A stretch of DNA of 32,078 nucleotides from Anaerolineales bacterium. GTDB lineage: Bacteria; Chloroflexota; Anaerolineae; Anaerolineales; RBG-16-64-43. The notes under the pieces are model-generated. The model was not told the origin of the DNA and ran no database searches. It saw only the letters and a list, made by a program, of their open reading frames with translations. Of the stretch, positions 25,203 to 32,078 are shown one piece after another (position 1 is the stretch's first letter; the number at the start of each line of letters is the position of its first letter). The stretch covers positions 1-32,078 of the forward strand of contig JAFGKK010000060.1 of NCBI GenBank assembly GCA_016928575.1, read 5' to 3'. The translations under genes were made by a program, and so were the position numbers.

Positions 25203-26390
25203 CTACCCGAGCGCCTTGCGCAACGCAAAACTCACCGTATCCACCTCGTCCTCGGTCATCACGCTGGAAAATGGCAGCGCCAGGCTTTGCTGCGCCAGCC
25301 GCTCGGTGACTGGAAAATCGCCGGGCCGGTATCCGAACTGCTCGCGGTAGAAGGATTGCAGGTGGATCGGGGAAAAATATTTGCGCGAGGGGACGCCCTG
25401 ATCAGCCAGCTGGTCGATGACGCGGTCGCGGTCGGCCGGGGGAAGGATGCGGACGACATAGACAAACCACGATGGGGTTGTGGTGAAGGGCGCGATTTTC
25501 GGTAGGCGGAGGGTTTCCACATCCCGCAGCCGTTCCTCGTACCAGAAAGCCACCCGGCTTCGCTTCTCAAGCAAATCGCCCAAGCGGCGCGCTTGCGCCA
25601 AACCGAAGGCCGCACTCATTTCATCCAAACGGTAGTTGTATCCAAGACGGTCGTGTTCCAGCCACATCCCACCTGGTTTGCGGCCCTGGTTCCGCAACGA
25701 ACGGACCTGCTCGATCCAATCCTCGTTGTTTGTGACGACCATGCCCCCTTCTCCGGTCGTCATCTGTTTGTTGGGATAGAACGCCATCACGGCGATATCC
25801 CCCAAAGATCCCGCCGGCCGCCCCTTATAGCCGGCTCCAATCGTCTCACAGGCGTCCTCGACAATCACCAGGTTGTGTCTATGCGCAATATCCCTTAATT
25901 GGTCATAATCGGCGGCTTGCATAAAAACATTCGCCGGCAACAGCGCCTTCAGCTCCCGGGAATCCGTTCTTGCCTTCGCCATGTTGCGCGGCAGGCATCG
26001 CTCGGCGTCTTTTCCCCCTCGGAAAATGGCTTCGACGGTTTCGTCCACCTTGCCCCAATCGAGGTTGCCCGTCAGATCATTCACGTCCGCGAAAACCGGC
26101 ACCGCCCGCTCGTACAGGATGCAATTCGACGAGGCGACGAAGGAAAAAGGCGTCGTCACCACCAAATCCCCTTCCCCGATTCCGGCCGCAATCACCGAGA
26201 GGTGCAACCCGGCGGTTCCCGAGGATACTCCGGCGGCGAATTTCGTACCGGCGATCCGCGCCATTTCATCTTCGAACGCCTGGATCTGTCCGCCCATGCT
26301 CAGATCGGTCGAGTGCAGAACCTTCAGCACGGCGTCGATTTCGGCCTGGGTGATGTCCGGTGAGGACATGCGGATGGTCGGTCGGGGCAA
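25203..26390 (-). CDS. DegT/DnrJ/EryC1/StrS-family PLP aminotransferase
   Basis: These enzymes aminate keto-sugars bound to nucleotides for surface polysaccharides or secondary metabolites. The 395-residue protein shows SSGTAGLHL (56-64 from the TTG start), VEDACETIGA (177-186, with Asp179 contacting the PLP ring) and FYPNKQMTTGEGG (204-216), where Lys208 forms the Schiff base. The segment between DWGKVDE and LKALLPANVF is longer than usual (MAKARTDSRE), and the usual HLYGQ reads NVFMQ. Start: GGAGG at 26401-26405 lies 10 nt before TTG 26390; GTG 26411 lacks a site and ATG 26369 is the conservative alternative. It has its own -10-like sequence and lies 145 nt after DUF72, at the end of the polysaccharide-type cluster. 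Confidence 0.9.
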   Translation of the reverse strand: MPRPTIRMSSPDITQAEIDAVLKVLHSTDLSMGGQIQAFEDEMARIAGTKFAAGVSSGTAGLHLSVIAAGIGEGDLVVTTPFSFVASSNCILYERAVPVFADVNDLTGNLDWGKVDETVEAIFRGGKDAERCLPRNMAKARTDSRELKALLPANVFMQAADYDQLRDIAHRHNLVIVEDACETIGAGYKGRPAGSLGDIAVMAFYPNKQMTTGEGGMVVTNNEDWIEQVRSLRNQGRKPGGMWLEHDRLGYNYRLDEMSAAFGLAQARRLGDLLEKRSRVAFWYEERLRDVETLRLPKIAPFTTTPSWFVYVVRILPPADRDRVIDQLADQGVPSRKYFSPIHLQSFYREQFGYRPGDFPVTERLAQQSLALPFSSVMTEDEVDTVSFALRKALG

Positions 26391-26423
26391 GGTGTTGTTT
26401 CCTCCGTTCACGGAATGACGGCT

Positions 26424-26429
26424 ATTGTA
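26424..26429 (-). promoter_or_regulatory. -10-like box before the aminotransferase
   Basis: The minus strand reads TACAAT from 26429 to 26424, upstream of the GGAGG ribosome binding site. No -35 is evident. It sits in the 145-nt gap after the DUF72 gene and may give the aminotransferase independent expression. Confidence 0.4.
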
Positions 26430-26535
26430 TCAGGGAACGGCGCCGGAATCCGGAGGCGGAGGTGTGTTGTGCGTTTGGGAGGGATCCCGCAAGTAACCGC
26501 GCGTTTCGTTTTCCATACGATAGGCGCGGGGTAAC

Positions 26536-27399
26536 CTATCCGCGTAGAAAACCCTGGAACCGTTCAATCGTCAGGGGCGCGGACCCTTCGTAGTGGTTGT
26601 TGACATTCACGTAGATTTCGTTCTTGGCTCCGGCCAATCCCCTCACGATCCCGGCGATTTCCGCCAATTCCTTTTCGCGCGAGGTCACGATCCGGTTCCA
26701 TCCGTTGCCGGTTTCCTTTTCAATCTCCTCGCGCCCCGTCCCGTGCAATCGGAGGACCACGATGCGGAAACTCCGGATTTGCGGCTCGAGCTTCTTCCAA
26801 AGGTCAACAATGGAAGGCATCCAATATCCCTGCAACAGGACCAATCCCCAGTCGTCGTCCTTCAGGTAATCCAGGAACCGTTGGTTCAGGTAGTTGCCGT
26901 TGCGGATCTCGACCGCATACCGATGCCCGTCGGGGAGAGCGGCGCGGAACCGCGCCAGCCGCTTTTCAAGCTCCTGCTGCGAAGCCATTTTTTGGCGGTT
27001 GAGATATTCGAATTGGAAAATCACCGGTCCGAGAGTCGGTCCCAGCGGATCCAGGCGGCTGAGGAATTGTCCGGTCAAACGGGAGGAAAGAAAGTGTTGG
27101 TTTTCCTCCCCCAACACCCCCTTCCGCTTCGAATATCCGTGCGTCAGGGTGACGCTGTTCGGGGCTTTGACCGAGAAGCGGAAATCCTTGGGCACCGAGG
27201 CGCGGTATTCCGCGACCACTGCCGGATCGGGCAGCTTTGGCGTTCCCTTCGAAAAAAGCGACCAGAACCACTGGTCGACCTCAACCGTCGAATAACGGCG
27301 CGCGTACTCCCGGAGGTAATCGGTCACCCCGTCGGAATACACCAATCCTTTCCACGAGTCGTATTTCCAGGAACAGGTGCCGATCCGGAGGCTCTTCAT
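26536..27399 (-). CDS. DUF72 (YecE-type) protein
   Basis: The 287-residue protein has the DUF72 barrel layout: the opening IGTCSWKYDSWKG, then STVEVDQWFW, the KDFRFSVKAP segment, GPVIFQFEY, YAVEIRNGNY and the C-terminal YVNVNNHYEGSAP. DUF72 proteins form TIM-barrel-like folds of unknown reaction. Acidic and aromatic residues line these motifs, consistent with a sugar- or nucleotide-binding pocket, but no activity is established. ATG 27399 is supported by the family N-terminus. It lies 36 nt after the membrane-anchored methyltransferase gene and may share its transcript. The functional link to the cluster is not clear. Confidence 0.9.
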   Translation of the reverse strand: MKSLRIGTCSWKYDSWKGLVYSDGVTDYLREYARRYSTVEVDQWFWSLFSKGTPKLPDPAVVAEYRASVPKDFRFSVKAPNSVTLTHGYSKRKGVLGEENQHFLSSRLTGQFLSRLDPLGPTLGPVIFQFEYLNRQKMASQQELEKRLARFRAALPDGHRYAVEIRNGNYLNQRFLDYLKDDDWGLVLLQGYWMPSIVDLWKKLEPQIRSFRIVVLRLHGTGREEIEKETGNGWNRIVTSREKELAEIAGIVRGLAGAKNEIYVNVNNHYEGSAPLTIERFQGFLRG

Positions 27400-27435
27400 C
27401 CCGGCTACCCTCCCTTCTCCGGCGCGGCCGCCCGG

Positions 27436-28008
27436 CTACAACATTTTCGTCTCCGTCCCCTCGCCGGTCCGGCCGATTTCATACACGAAAATGCCATGCC
27501 GCTCGTCGATCACCGTCGGTGTCCACCCACTCATCGAGAACATATGCGAAACCACTCTGGCTCCCGGTTTCAACGATCCGGCCAATTCCTTCTGCAATCT
27601 CTGATTGGTGCCCTGGAGGAGGTAGAGCGTCACCACGTCCGCGCCGGCGACGGGGAACCTGCGCATGTTGCCGAGCCGCACTTGCGCTTTTCCGCGCAGC
27701 CCCAGGAGAAGGATCCAAAGGTTAGCAATCACCCAGCGGATCGGGTCGATCTCTACCCCGACGGCCTTGGCTTGGAAAGTCCGGGCCGCCAGGACTACGA
27801 TCCGACCGTCGCCCGCGCCCAGGTCGATCACCATCTGGCCCGGCTTGAGCTCGGCAAGCTCCAACATCCGGCGGATAACCCGGTACGGTCCCGGAATCCA
27901 CGGCGCCCCCCAGAGGACGGGAAGGTACACCCACAGGATCAACACCAGGCTTGCGATGGCGAACCCCTGCGTAACGACCGTCCAGTGAGCCGCGATGAAT
28001 TCAGCCAT
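27436..28008 (-). CDS. Membrane-anchored SAM methyltransferase, FAM173-like
   Basis: The 190-residue protein has one N-terminal membrane helix (about 12-34), then a short class I methyltransferase domain with motif I IDLGAGDGRIVVLAA (61-75) and an acidic ribose contact VEID (86-89). The helix-plus-'DLGAGDGR' arrangement and PGPYRVIRRML lead-in resemble the FAM173 group; in eukaryotes a member (ATPSCKMT) methylates a lysine of the ATP synthase c-subunit. The downstream motif usual for such enzymes reads VTLYLLQGTNQRL. The substrate here is unknown, and c-subunit methylation is only an analogy. It starts 27 nt after the HAD gene and is followed by DUF72. Confidence 0.8.
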   Translation of the reverse strand: MAEFIAAHWTVVTQGFAIASLVLILWVYLPVLWGAPWIPGPYRVIRRMLELAELKPGQMVIDLGAGDGRIVVLAARTFQAKAVGVEIDPIRWVIANLWILLLGLRGKAQVRLGNMRRFPVAGADVVTLYLLQGTNQRLQKELAGSLKPGARVVSHMFSMSGWTPTVIDERHGIFVYEIGRTGEGTETKML

Positions 28009-28035
28009 GCACCGCTTGCGTTTTTTTCCGACCGG

Positions 28036-28707
28036 TCATCGGAACAACCCCGGGATTTCGGCCAAGTTGAGGATCTCGCAATCCGGCGCGTCCTGCGCCG
28101 CGGCCGGCTCCTCCTCCGCGTGCAAGCCCCCCTCGCGGCGGATGCGGACCGCGCGCATCCCGGCCTCGCGCGCGCCGCGGAAATCCTTGCACGGGTTATC
28201 CCCGACGTAGGCAGCCCGTTCCCCGCCGACGCCCAGCCGCGCAAGGATGCGGTCGAACGCCTTCCGGCAGGGCTTCCATTCCGCGCGGTCCTCCTCGCCC
28301 AACACGACCACCGCTTCCATCCAGCGCTCCAATCCCAAGGACCGGATTTTTGCCTCCTGCGCCGTGCGGCGCCCTTCGGTCAGCAGACCCAGGCGGTGCC
28401 CGTTTTTCAAGCGCTCCAGCGCCGCTTCCGAATCCGGATAGAAGGCGATCTGCGGGGCATGCTCCCGGTAAACCTCCACCATCTCCGGCAGCAGCGCCTC
28501 CGTCAAGCCCTGTTCCGAGAGCCACCATTGAAACGCGTCGCGGCGGAATCCGGCGTCGAACAAGGTTTGAAGCTGGGCGCGTACGACCGCCTGCGAAAGC
28601 CCCGTCCGCCGTTCCGCCCACGCGGCGACGGCGCGGAATCCGCCGAGGACATAATCCCGTTCCGGATAGAGGGTGTCGTCCAAATCGAAGATCCAAGCGT
28701 CAAGCAT
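28036..28707 (-). CDS. HAD-superfamily hydrolase (probable phosphatase)
   Basis: HAD hydrolases remove phosphate through an aspartyl intermediate. The 223-residue protein begins MLDAWIFDLDDTLYP with Asp8 (nucleophile) and Asp10 (acid/base). It has a helical cap (about 15-85), motif II LLTEGR, motif III Lys in EWKPCRKAF and motif IV VGDNPCKDF with the metal-binding acidic pair. This pattern fits the HAD-IA (phosphoglycolate or 5'-nucleotidase-like) group. ATG 28707 gives the standard N-terminus; TTG 28734 would add nine residues. It follows the ATP-grasp gene by 71 nt, and such HAD/ATP-grasp pairs are common in surface polysaccharide clusters. The substrate may be a sugar phosphate. Confidence 0.88.
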   Translation of the reverse strand: MLDAWIFDLDDTLYPERDYVLGGFRAVAAWAERRTGLSQAVVRAQLQTLFDAGFRRDAFQWWLSEQGLTEALLPEMVEVYREHAPQIAFYPDSEAALERLKNGHRLGLLTEGRRTAQEAKIRSLGLERWMEAVVVLGEEDRAEWKPCRKAFDRILARLGVGGERAAYVGDNPCKDFRGAREAGMRAVRIRREGGLHAEEEPAAAQDAPDCEILNLAEIPGLFR

Positions 28708-28778
28708 ATGCGTTCGAAGTCCCAGCCCGCGCAATCGGATCGGGCTTGCGGCTCCGCGGCGGCGAAAAAAACGCCCGC

Positions 28779-29789
28779 CTACCCGGCCGGCCCCCTTTCG
28801 CTTTCTTCAAAGAAGAACGAATCGTCGAAGCGCGTCATGAACAAGCCCTGCTTGTAGGAGCCCCTCGGCGGAATCCTCATCGGAAGGCCGGCGGCTTCGG
28901 CCAAGTACCAGCGCGGAGAATCCGCGCCCGCCGCGAATCCCAACGGACAGCCGCCTCCGAAGCGGGCGTTGATTTCCGTAAATAACGGATTTCCGCCGCG
29001 CAGGATGCACTGCACGGTGACCGGGCCGGTGGCGCGGATTCCCCGAGCCGCCTCGGCGCAGTGCCGGGCGATTTTCTCATCCCACAGGGTGACCCCCTTG
29101 GCCACTTCGCCGGCGCGGATCTCGATCCGCCGGCGGCTGACCACCGCCCAGACGTCGCCCGTCGCGCCGCAGATTACGTCGCTGGTCACTTCCGGGCCGG
29201 GCAGGCACTCCTGCACGATCGGATCATCCACGTAGGTCAGGAAGAATTCCAACTGGCGTTCATTTTCCACCCGGAACGCCCCCTGTCCTGCGCTTCCGCG
29301 GCGCGGCTTGATGAACAGCGGGAATTCCGGCTTCTCCGTCCGCAGATTCTCCGGCAGCCAGGACCGCGCGGCCGGGATGCCTAGGGTTTCGAAGAGCAAA
29401 TGCGTTTTCCACTTGTCGCGGGCGGTCTCTGCGCCGGCCGCGTCCGGCGTCATCACCGCCGCTCCCGCTTCGGCGAACTCCGCTTTGTGCGCCGCCAGGA
29501 TCGGAATGTCCGGATCGATCAGCGGGAATACGAGCCGGATCTTACCGCGGCGGACAATCTCGATCAGCGCCGGGACATAATCCGGATCCGCAAAGGGCGG
29601 GACGATATGCGTTTCCTGCGCGGCCCGGAACGACGGCGCCAGCGGATTGACGTCCGTGGCGTGGATCCGGCCCATCAACCGCAGGGATCGGTAGGCGCGC
29701 TGAAAGGCGCGGATCAGTTCCACCCGCCGGCCGGCGCTGGTCAGCAGTACGTTTACGCTAGGGAGTCTCTTTTTTAACACCGATGGCAA
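28779..29789 (-). CDS. ATP-grasp protein (short carbamoyl-phosphate-synthase-like)
   Basis: ATP-grasp enzymes activate a carboxylate as an acyl-phosphate and join it to an amine or other nucleophile. The 336-residue protein has a Rossmann-like pre-domain (VNVLLTSAGRRVELIRAF), the substrate region LVFPLIDPDIPIL, the ATP loop FIKPRRGSAGQGA, hinge QECLPGPEVTSD and the metal-binding end FTEINARFGGG. It is the short 'CarB-like' form found in polysaccharide clusters. The start is not ATG: TTG 29789 has GGAGG 5 nt upstream, and GTG 29780 is possible. Either overlaps the upstream methyltransferase by about 30 nt. Further upstream codons in the frame look non-native. It is probably coupled to both neighbours. 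Confidence 0.88.
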   Translation of the reverse strand: MPSVLKKRLPSVNVLLTSAGRRVELIRAFQRAYRSLRLMGRIHATDVNPLAPSFRAAQETHIVPPFADPDYVPALIEIVRRGKIRLVFPLIDPDIPILAAHKAEFAEAGAAVMTPDAAGAETARDKWKTHLLFETLGIPAARSWLPENLRTEKPEFPLFIKPRRGSAGQGAFRVENERQLEFFLTYVDDPIVQECLPGPEVTSDVICGATGDVWAVVSRRRIEIRAGEVAKGVTLWDEKIARHCAEAARGIRATGPVTVQCILRGGNPLFTEINARFGGGCPLGFAAGADSPRWYLAEAAGLPMRIPPRGSYKQGLFMTRFDDSFFFEESERGPAG

Positions 29790-30435
29790 AGTAGCCTCCG
29801 GGAATCCGGTCGGATTGCCTTCCGCCGGCCAGGAATCCGTTCCACCAGACGAAGGGGAAGAAGAGGATCGAACCGGCGGCCTTGACCGGTAGATACAACG
29901 CCGGGAGGAAGCGGGCGATGCAACCGGCGAAAAATTCCACCGCAATCCGGTACATCGCCGTCCCGGCTCCAACCGCCGGCTCGACCTGCCGGCAGTCCAA
30001 TCCGGCCTGTTCGACCAACCGGCGCATTCCAGCCCGGGAGAAGCGCCAATAATCCTCGGGGCCGGGATGATACCCGATGACGAACGGCGCCTGGAGATAG
30101 AGCGTCCCGCCGGGCCGCAGGACGCGCGCCATCTCGCGCACCGCCCGGAACGGATCGGCGATGTGCTCGACGGTCTCCTGCGAGAGTACGAGCGCGAAAC
30201 TGGAATCCGGAAACGGAAGCGCGAGGGCGTCCCCGACCACGTCGACCGCGCCGGTGCGGGCCAGGTCGAAGTTCACCATCCGCGGATCGAACCGGGTGTC
30301 GCCGCAGGCCAGGTTCAACCCCCGCCCGCTTCCCAAATTCTCAAGCAGGGAGCGGGTTGCGGCGCGCACGGCGGGCGAATCGTTGTGCGCCGCCCACAGC
30401 GCCCGGATAAAACGCCTGCGGAGATCAACGGCCAT
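29758..30435 (-). CDS. Class I SAM-dependent methyltransferase
   Basis: The 225-residue protein has motif I LNLACGDTRFDPRMVNFD (40-57), the WbcK/'NLGCG' style often seen in polysaccharide methyltransferases, then VVGDALALPFPDSSFALVL (67-85) and a C-terminal hydrophobic stretch (about 170-205) that may dock on the membrane. PGPEDYWRFSRAGMRRL (125-141) is typical of this glycan-linked group. ATG 30435 overlaps the glycosyltransferase stop by 11 nt; TTG 30456 is an alternative. It probably methylates a sugar or lipid-linked glycan made by neighbouring genes; the acceptor is not known. Confidence 0.88.
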   Translation of the reverse strand: MAVDLRRRFIRALWAAHNDSPAVRAATRSLLENLGSGRGLNLACGDTRFDPRMVNFDLARTGAVDVVGDALALPFPDSSFALVLSQETVEHIADPFRAVREMARVLRPGGTLYLQAPFVIGYHPGPEDYWRFSRAGMRRLVEQAGLDCRQVEPAVGAGTAMYRIAVEFFAGCIARFLPALYLPVKAAGSILFFPFVWWNGFLAGGRQSDRIPGGYFAIGVKKETP

Positions 30436-31669
30436 GGCCGCCCCGCGGAGCCCCAACGTTCGAGGCGGTCATCTCGCCCATCAGGATTTCCATTTCGCGC
30501 GCCTGCCCCTCGCGGCCGAAACCCCGTTCCACGGCCGACCGCCCGCGGGCCCCCATCTTTCTCGCCGCGGAGGGGTCATCCGCCAACCGGCGGACCGCCT
30601 CCGCCAGCGCCGGCGCGTTCCCGGGCGGCACCGCCACGCCGGCACGCGCCTCTTCGACCACCTGCCGGATCACTCCGTCGATCGCCAGGACAACCGGCCG
30701 CCCGGCGGCCATGTAGTCGAAGACCTTGTTGGGATAGGTTGTCCCGTAGAGCGGAATCGGTTTAAGAATGGCAATTCCGCAATCGCCGGCCGCCAGAACT
30801 TCGGCCATGTCCTGCTTCGCCACCGGCGGAAGAAATCGTACGTTTTCCAGCTTCCGTTCGGCCGCCCGAAGCGCCAAAGCGGGTTTCTCCTTCCCATCGC
30901 CGACTAAAAGGAAACAGATCCGCGGATCCGCGCGCAATATTTCCGCCGCGTCCAACAGCACCGTCAGATCGTTCGAAACCCCGTGGGCCCCGGCATACAA
31001 CGCGACGAACCGCTCGTCCAACCCATGCTTCTTCCGGAACTCCGCTCCTTCCGAGGTCGGATCGAACATCGAAGGATCCACACCGTTGCGGATCAGGACG
31101 ATCTTCTCCGCATCCGCGCCGCGCCCTTCCAGGTGCCCGAAAAAACCGGGGGAGTTGACGACCAGCCTATCCGCCCGGCGGTAGAGAAATCCTTCGAGGA
31201 ACAGAGCCAGCCGGATCAACACCGGATTCCGCAGGATGCCGAGTTGGATCGCGAACGCCGGCCACAGGTCGCGGATTTCGAAAAGGAATTTCGCCTTCCG
31301 GCAACGGGCCAGGAGCCAAGCGGTGAAAACCTGCGGCAAAGGCGGGGAGGTTCCCCAAACCAAATCGATTTTCGGCAGGGCCATTCCGCGGATGAACGCG
31401 GAGAGCATGAAGGAAAAAAAGCCGACGGTGCGCCAAAAGAAGGAGCGGTTGACGCTCCCCCACACCCGGCACCGGACGACCTCCAGGCCCGGTTCCAGGA
31501 CTTCATGATCCTTCTCGGTGACCCGCCGGCCGGTTTGGTATGAGTACGGGCTTGCCAGAATGGTGATTCGGTGGCCGCGCTTAACCAACCAATGCGCCAT
31601 TTCATAGTGGCGGGTCCCCCCCGGATCGTCCGGCCGTACAAATACCTGGTGAATAAGGAGGATATGCAT
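30425..31669 (-). CDS. GT4-family glycosyltransferase (WbuB-like)
   Basis: This 414-residue GT-B enzyme should transfer a sugar from a nucleotide donor to a lipid-linked or growing glycan at the cytoplasmic membrane face. Signs: N-terminal HILLIHQVF followed by PGGTRHYEMAHWL; a central hydrophobic segment (FFSFMLSAFIRGMALP) that probably docks to membrane; GAHGVSNDLTVLLDA as the start of the donor domain; FLLVGDGKEK; and the donor motif PNKVFDYMAAGRPVVLAIDG, which replaces the usual E-x7-E. This is the WbuB-like subset. It is first of the minus-strand cluster and has a -10-like TACAAT 30 nt upstream. The donor sugar is not determined. Confidence 0.9.
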   Translation of the reverse strand: MHILLIHQVFVRPDDPGGTRHYEMAHWLVKRGHRITILASPYSYQTGRRVTEKDHEVLEPGLEVVRCRVWGSVNRSFFWRTVGFFSFMLSAFIRGMALPKIDLVWGTSPPLPQVFTAWLLARCRKAKFLFEIRDLWPAFAIQLGILRNPVLIRLALFLEGFLYRRADRLVVNSPGFFGHLEGRGADAEKIVLIRNGVDPSMFDPTSEGAEFRKKHGLDERFVALYAGAHGVSNDLTVLLDAAEILRADPRICFLLVGDGKEKPALALRAAERKLENVRFLPPVAKQDMAEVLAAGDCGIAILKPIPLYGTTYPNKVFDYMAAGRPVVLAIDGVIRQVVEEARAGVAVPPGNAPALAEAVRRLADDPSAARKMGARGRSAVERGFGREGQAREMEILMGEMTASNVGAPRGGHGR

Positions 31670-31698
31670 ACAAAGCGGCGTTTCCGCCGGGTGCGATA

Positions 31699-31704
31699 AT
31701 TGTA
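31699..31704 (-). promoter_or_regulatory. -10-like box before the GT4 gene
   Basis: The minus strand reads TACAAT from 31704 to 31699, 29 nt before the GT4 start. TATTGG 17 nt further upstream is a weak -35. Confidence 0.4.
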
Positions 31705-31751
31705 CCTCGGATGCGTGTCATCCAATAAAGTTGGGGCCCGGATGCTTCGCC

Positions 31752-32078
31752 TTAAGGGAAGGGAAGGATCGGTTTGACGACGCCGTTTTGTTTTTGGAAG
31801 GGGCCGGCGGAAAAGACCGGCGCAGAGGAAGGGGATGCATTCGGCGCGGGAAGCATCCCAAGTCCAACACTCCCGCCATGCCCGGGGCAAGAAGAGGGGC
31901 TCGGGGCCGTTTTTACTGCAGATTGGTTTCCATATTGCTTTATAAAAAAGAAGGGTATCTGCTCAGCCTCAGTAATATTGAAATGAAATCCTGTGCAAAT
32001 TCCGGTCAATTCGGCCACCGATTCCGGTGTAATCCGGCCGCCCCATACCAACCCTCCATCATCAGCGACGAGATTGTA
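31752..32078 (-). CDS. Possible 3' end of a minus-strand gene (partial, uncertain)
   Basis: One minus-strand frame is open from the window end to the TAA at 31752 (108 codons). Its first part reads GLVWGGRITPESVAELTG, which resembles the C-terminal 'GGGxxPxNVAEL' strand-helix of TIM-barrel proteins such as CutC, and is followed by FHF, compared with the EFH of that family. The later 60 codons (Ser/Pro/Gly-rich) look non-coding, and the middle (31920-31990) is A/T-rich unlike the other genes. It could be a real gene with a long tail or chance read-through. If it is not coding, 31670-32078 is a gene-free stretch with only the GT4 promoter. Confidence 0.3.
   Translation of the reverse strand, partial: YNLVADDGGLVWGGRITPESVAELTGICTGFHFNITEAEQIPFFFIKQYGNQSAVKTAPSPSSCPGHGGSVGLGMLPAPNASPSSAPVFSAGPFQKQNGVVKPILPFP

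Noticed and set aside
26593-28857. 754-codon plus-strand open frame crossing DUF72, methyltransferase and HAD genes
   Set aside because: It spans three genes and their gaps on the other strand, with shadow-like composition. Its length comes from GC-rich codon bias.

Overview
The window is visibly GC-rich, double-stranded-coding bacterial DNA with short gaps and many coupled genes. It holds no rRNA, tRNA, CRISPR array or insertion sequence that I can recognise. The gene set points to an uncultured Chloroflexota (Anaerolineae-like) bacterium: a very large multi-GAF hybrid histidine kinase, a PSP1/RicT protein without its Bacillus partners, complex I genes, GT87 and GT4 glycosyltransferases, and a STAND ATPase with a sigma-like helix-turn-helix. 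This placement is inference from gene style; no marker gene is present.

Layout. 1-7472 (+): the last codons of a ParA-like ATPase, then an 1881-residue soluble hybrid histidine kinase (PAS-like, long Ala/Pro/Lys linker, four GAF, HisKA, HATPase, two receivers, a TPLP-repeat tail), then a threonine-synthase-like PLP enzyme fused to a receiver domain. 7527-8585 (+): an EamA/DMT exporter. 8586-9128: a gene-free stretch ending in a promoter for ornithine carbamoyltransferase (9129-10058). 10059-10549: a gene-free stretch with two diverged copies of a palindromic intergenic repeat. 10550-13364 (+): an acetyl-CoA hydrolase/CoA-transferase and pyruvate kinase.

13319-17010 (-): an apparent four-gene operon, ricT -> divergent peptidase-S51-like protein -> signal-less BtuF-like protein -> GT87 membrane glycosyltransferase. 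17206-19581 (+): a membrane-anchored rhodanese, then a STAND/NB-ARC ATPase. 19642-24087 (-): nuoB -> nuoCD fusion -> nuoI -> a 113-residue protein with two CxxC motifs -> an Mrp-type ATPase lacking the usual CxxC. nuoB/nuoCD overlap as GTGA and nuoI/113-aa as TGATG. 24305-25149 (+): a PadR repressor with its own promoter and palindrome, coupled by ATGA to a four-helix membrane protein.

25203-31669 (-): a surface-polysaccharide-type cluster, read GT4 glycosyltransferase -> SAM methyltransferase -> ATP-grasp -> HAD phosphatase -> membrane-anchored methyltransferase (FAM173-like) -> DUF72 -> DegT/DnrJ aminotransferase. 31670-32078 is mostly non-coding, with an open minus-strand frame running off the end.

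The most unusual item is the receiver domain on a threonine-synthase-like enzyme directly beside an orphan-looking hybrid kinase. It suggests that a biosynthetic enzyme may be a phosphorelay output. Other points of interest are the nuo-113aa-mrp operon, the ricT-S51-BtuF-GT87 operon and the sigma-like STAND protein.
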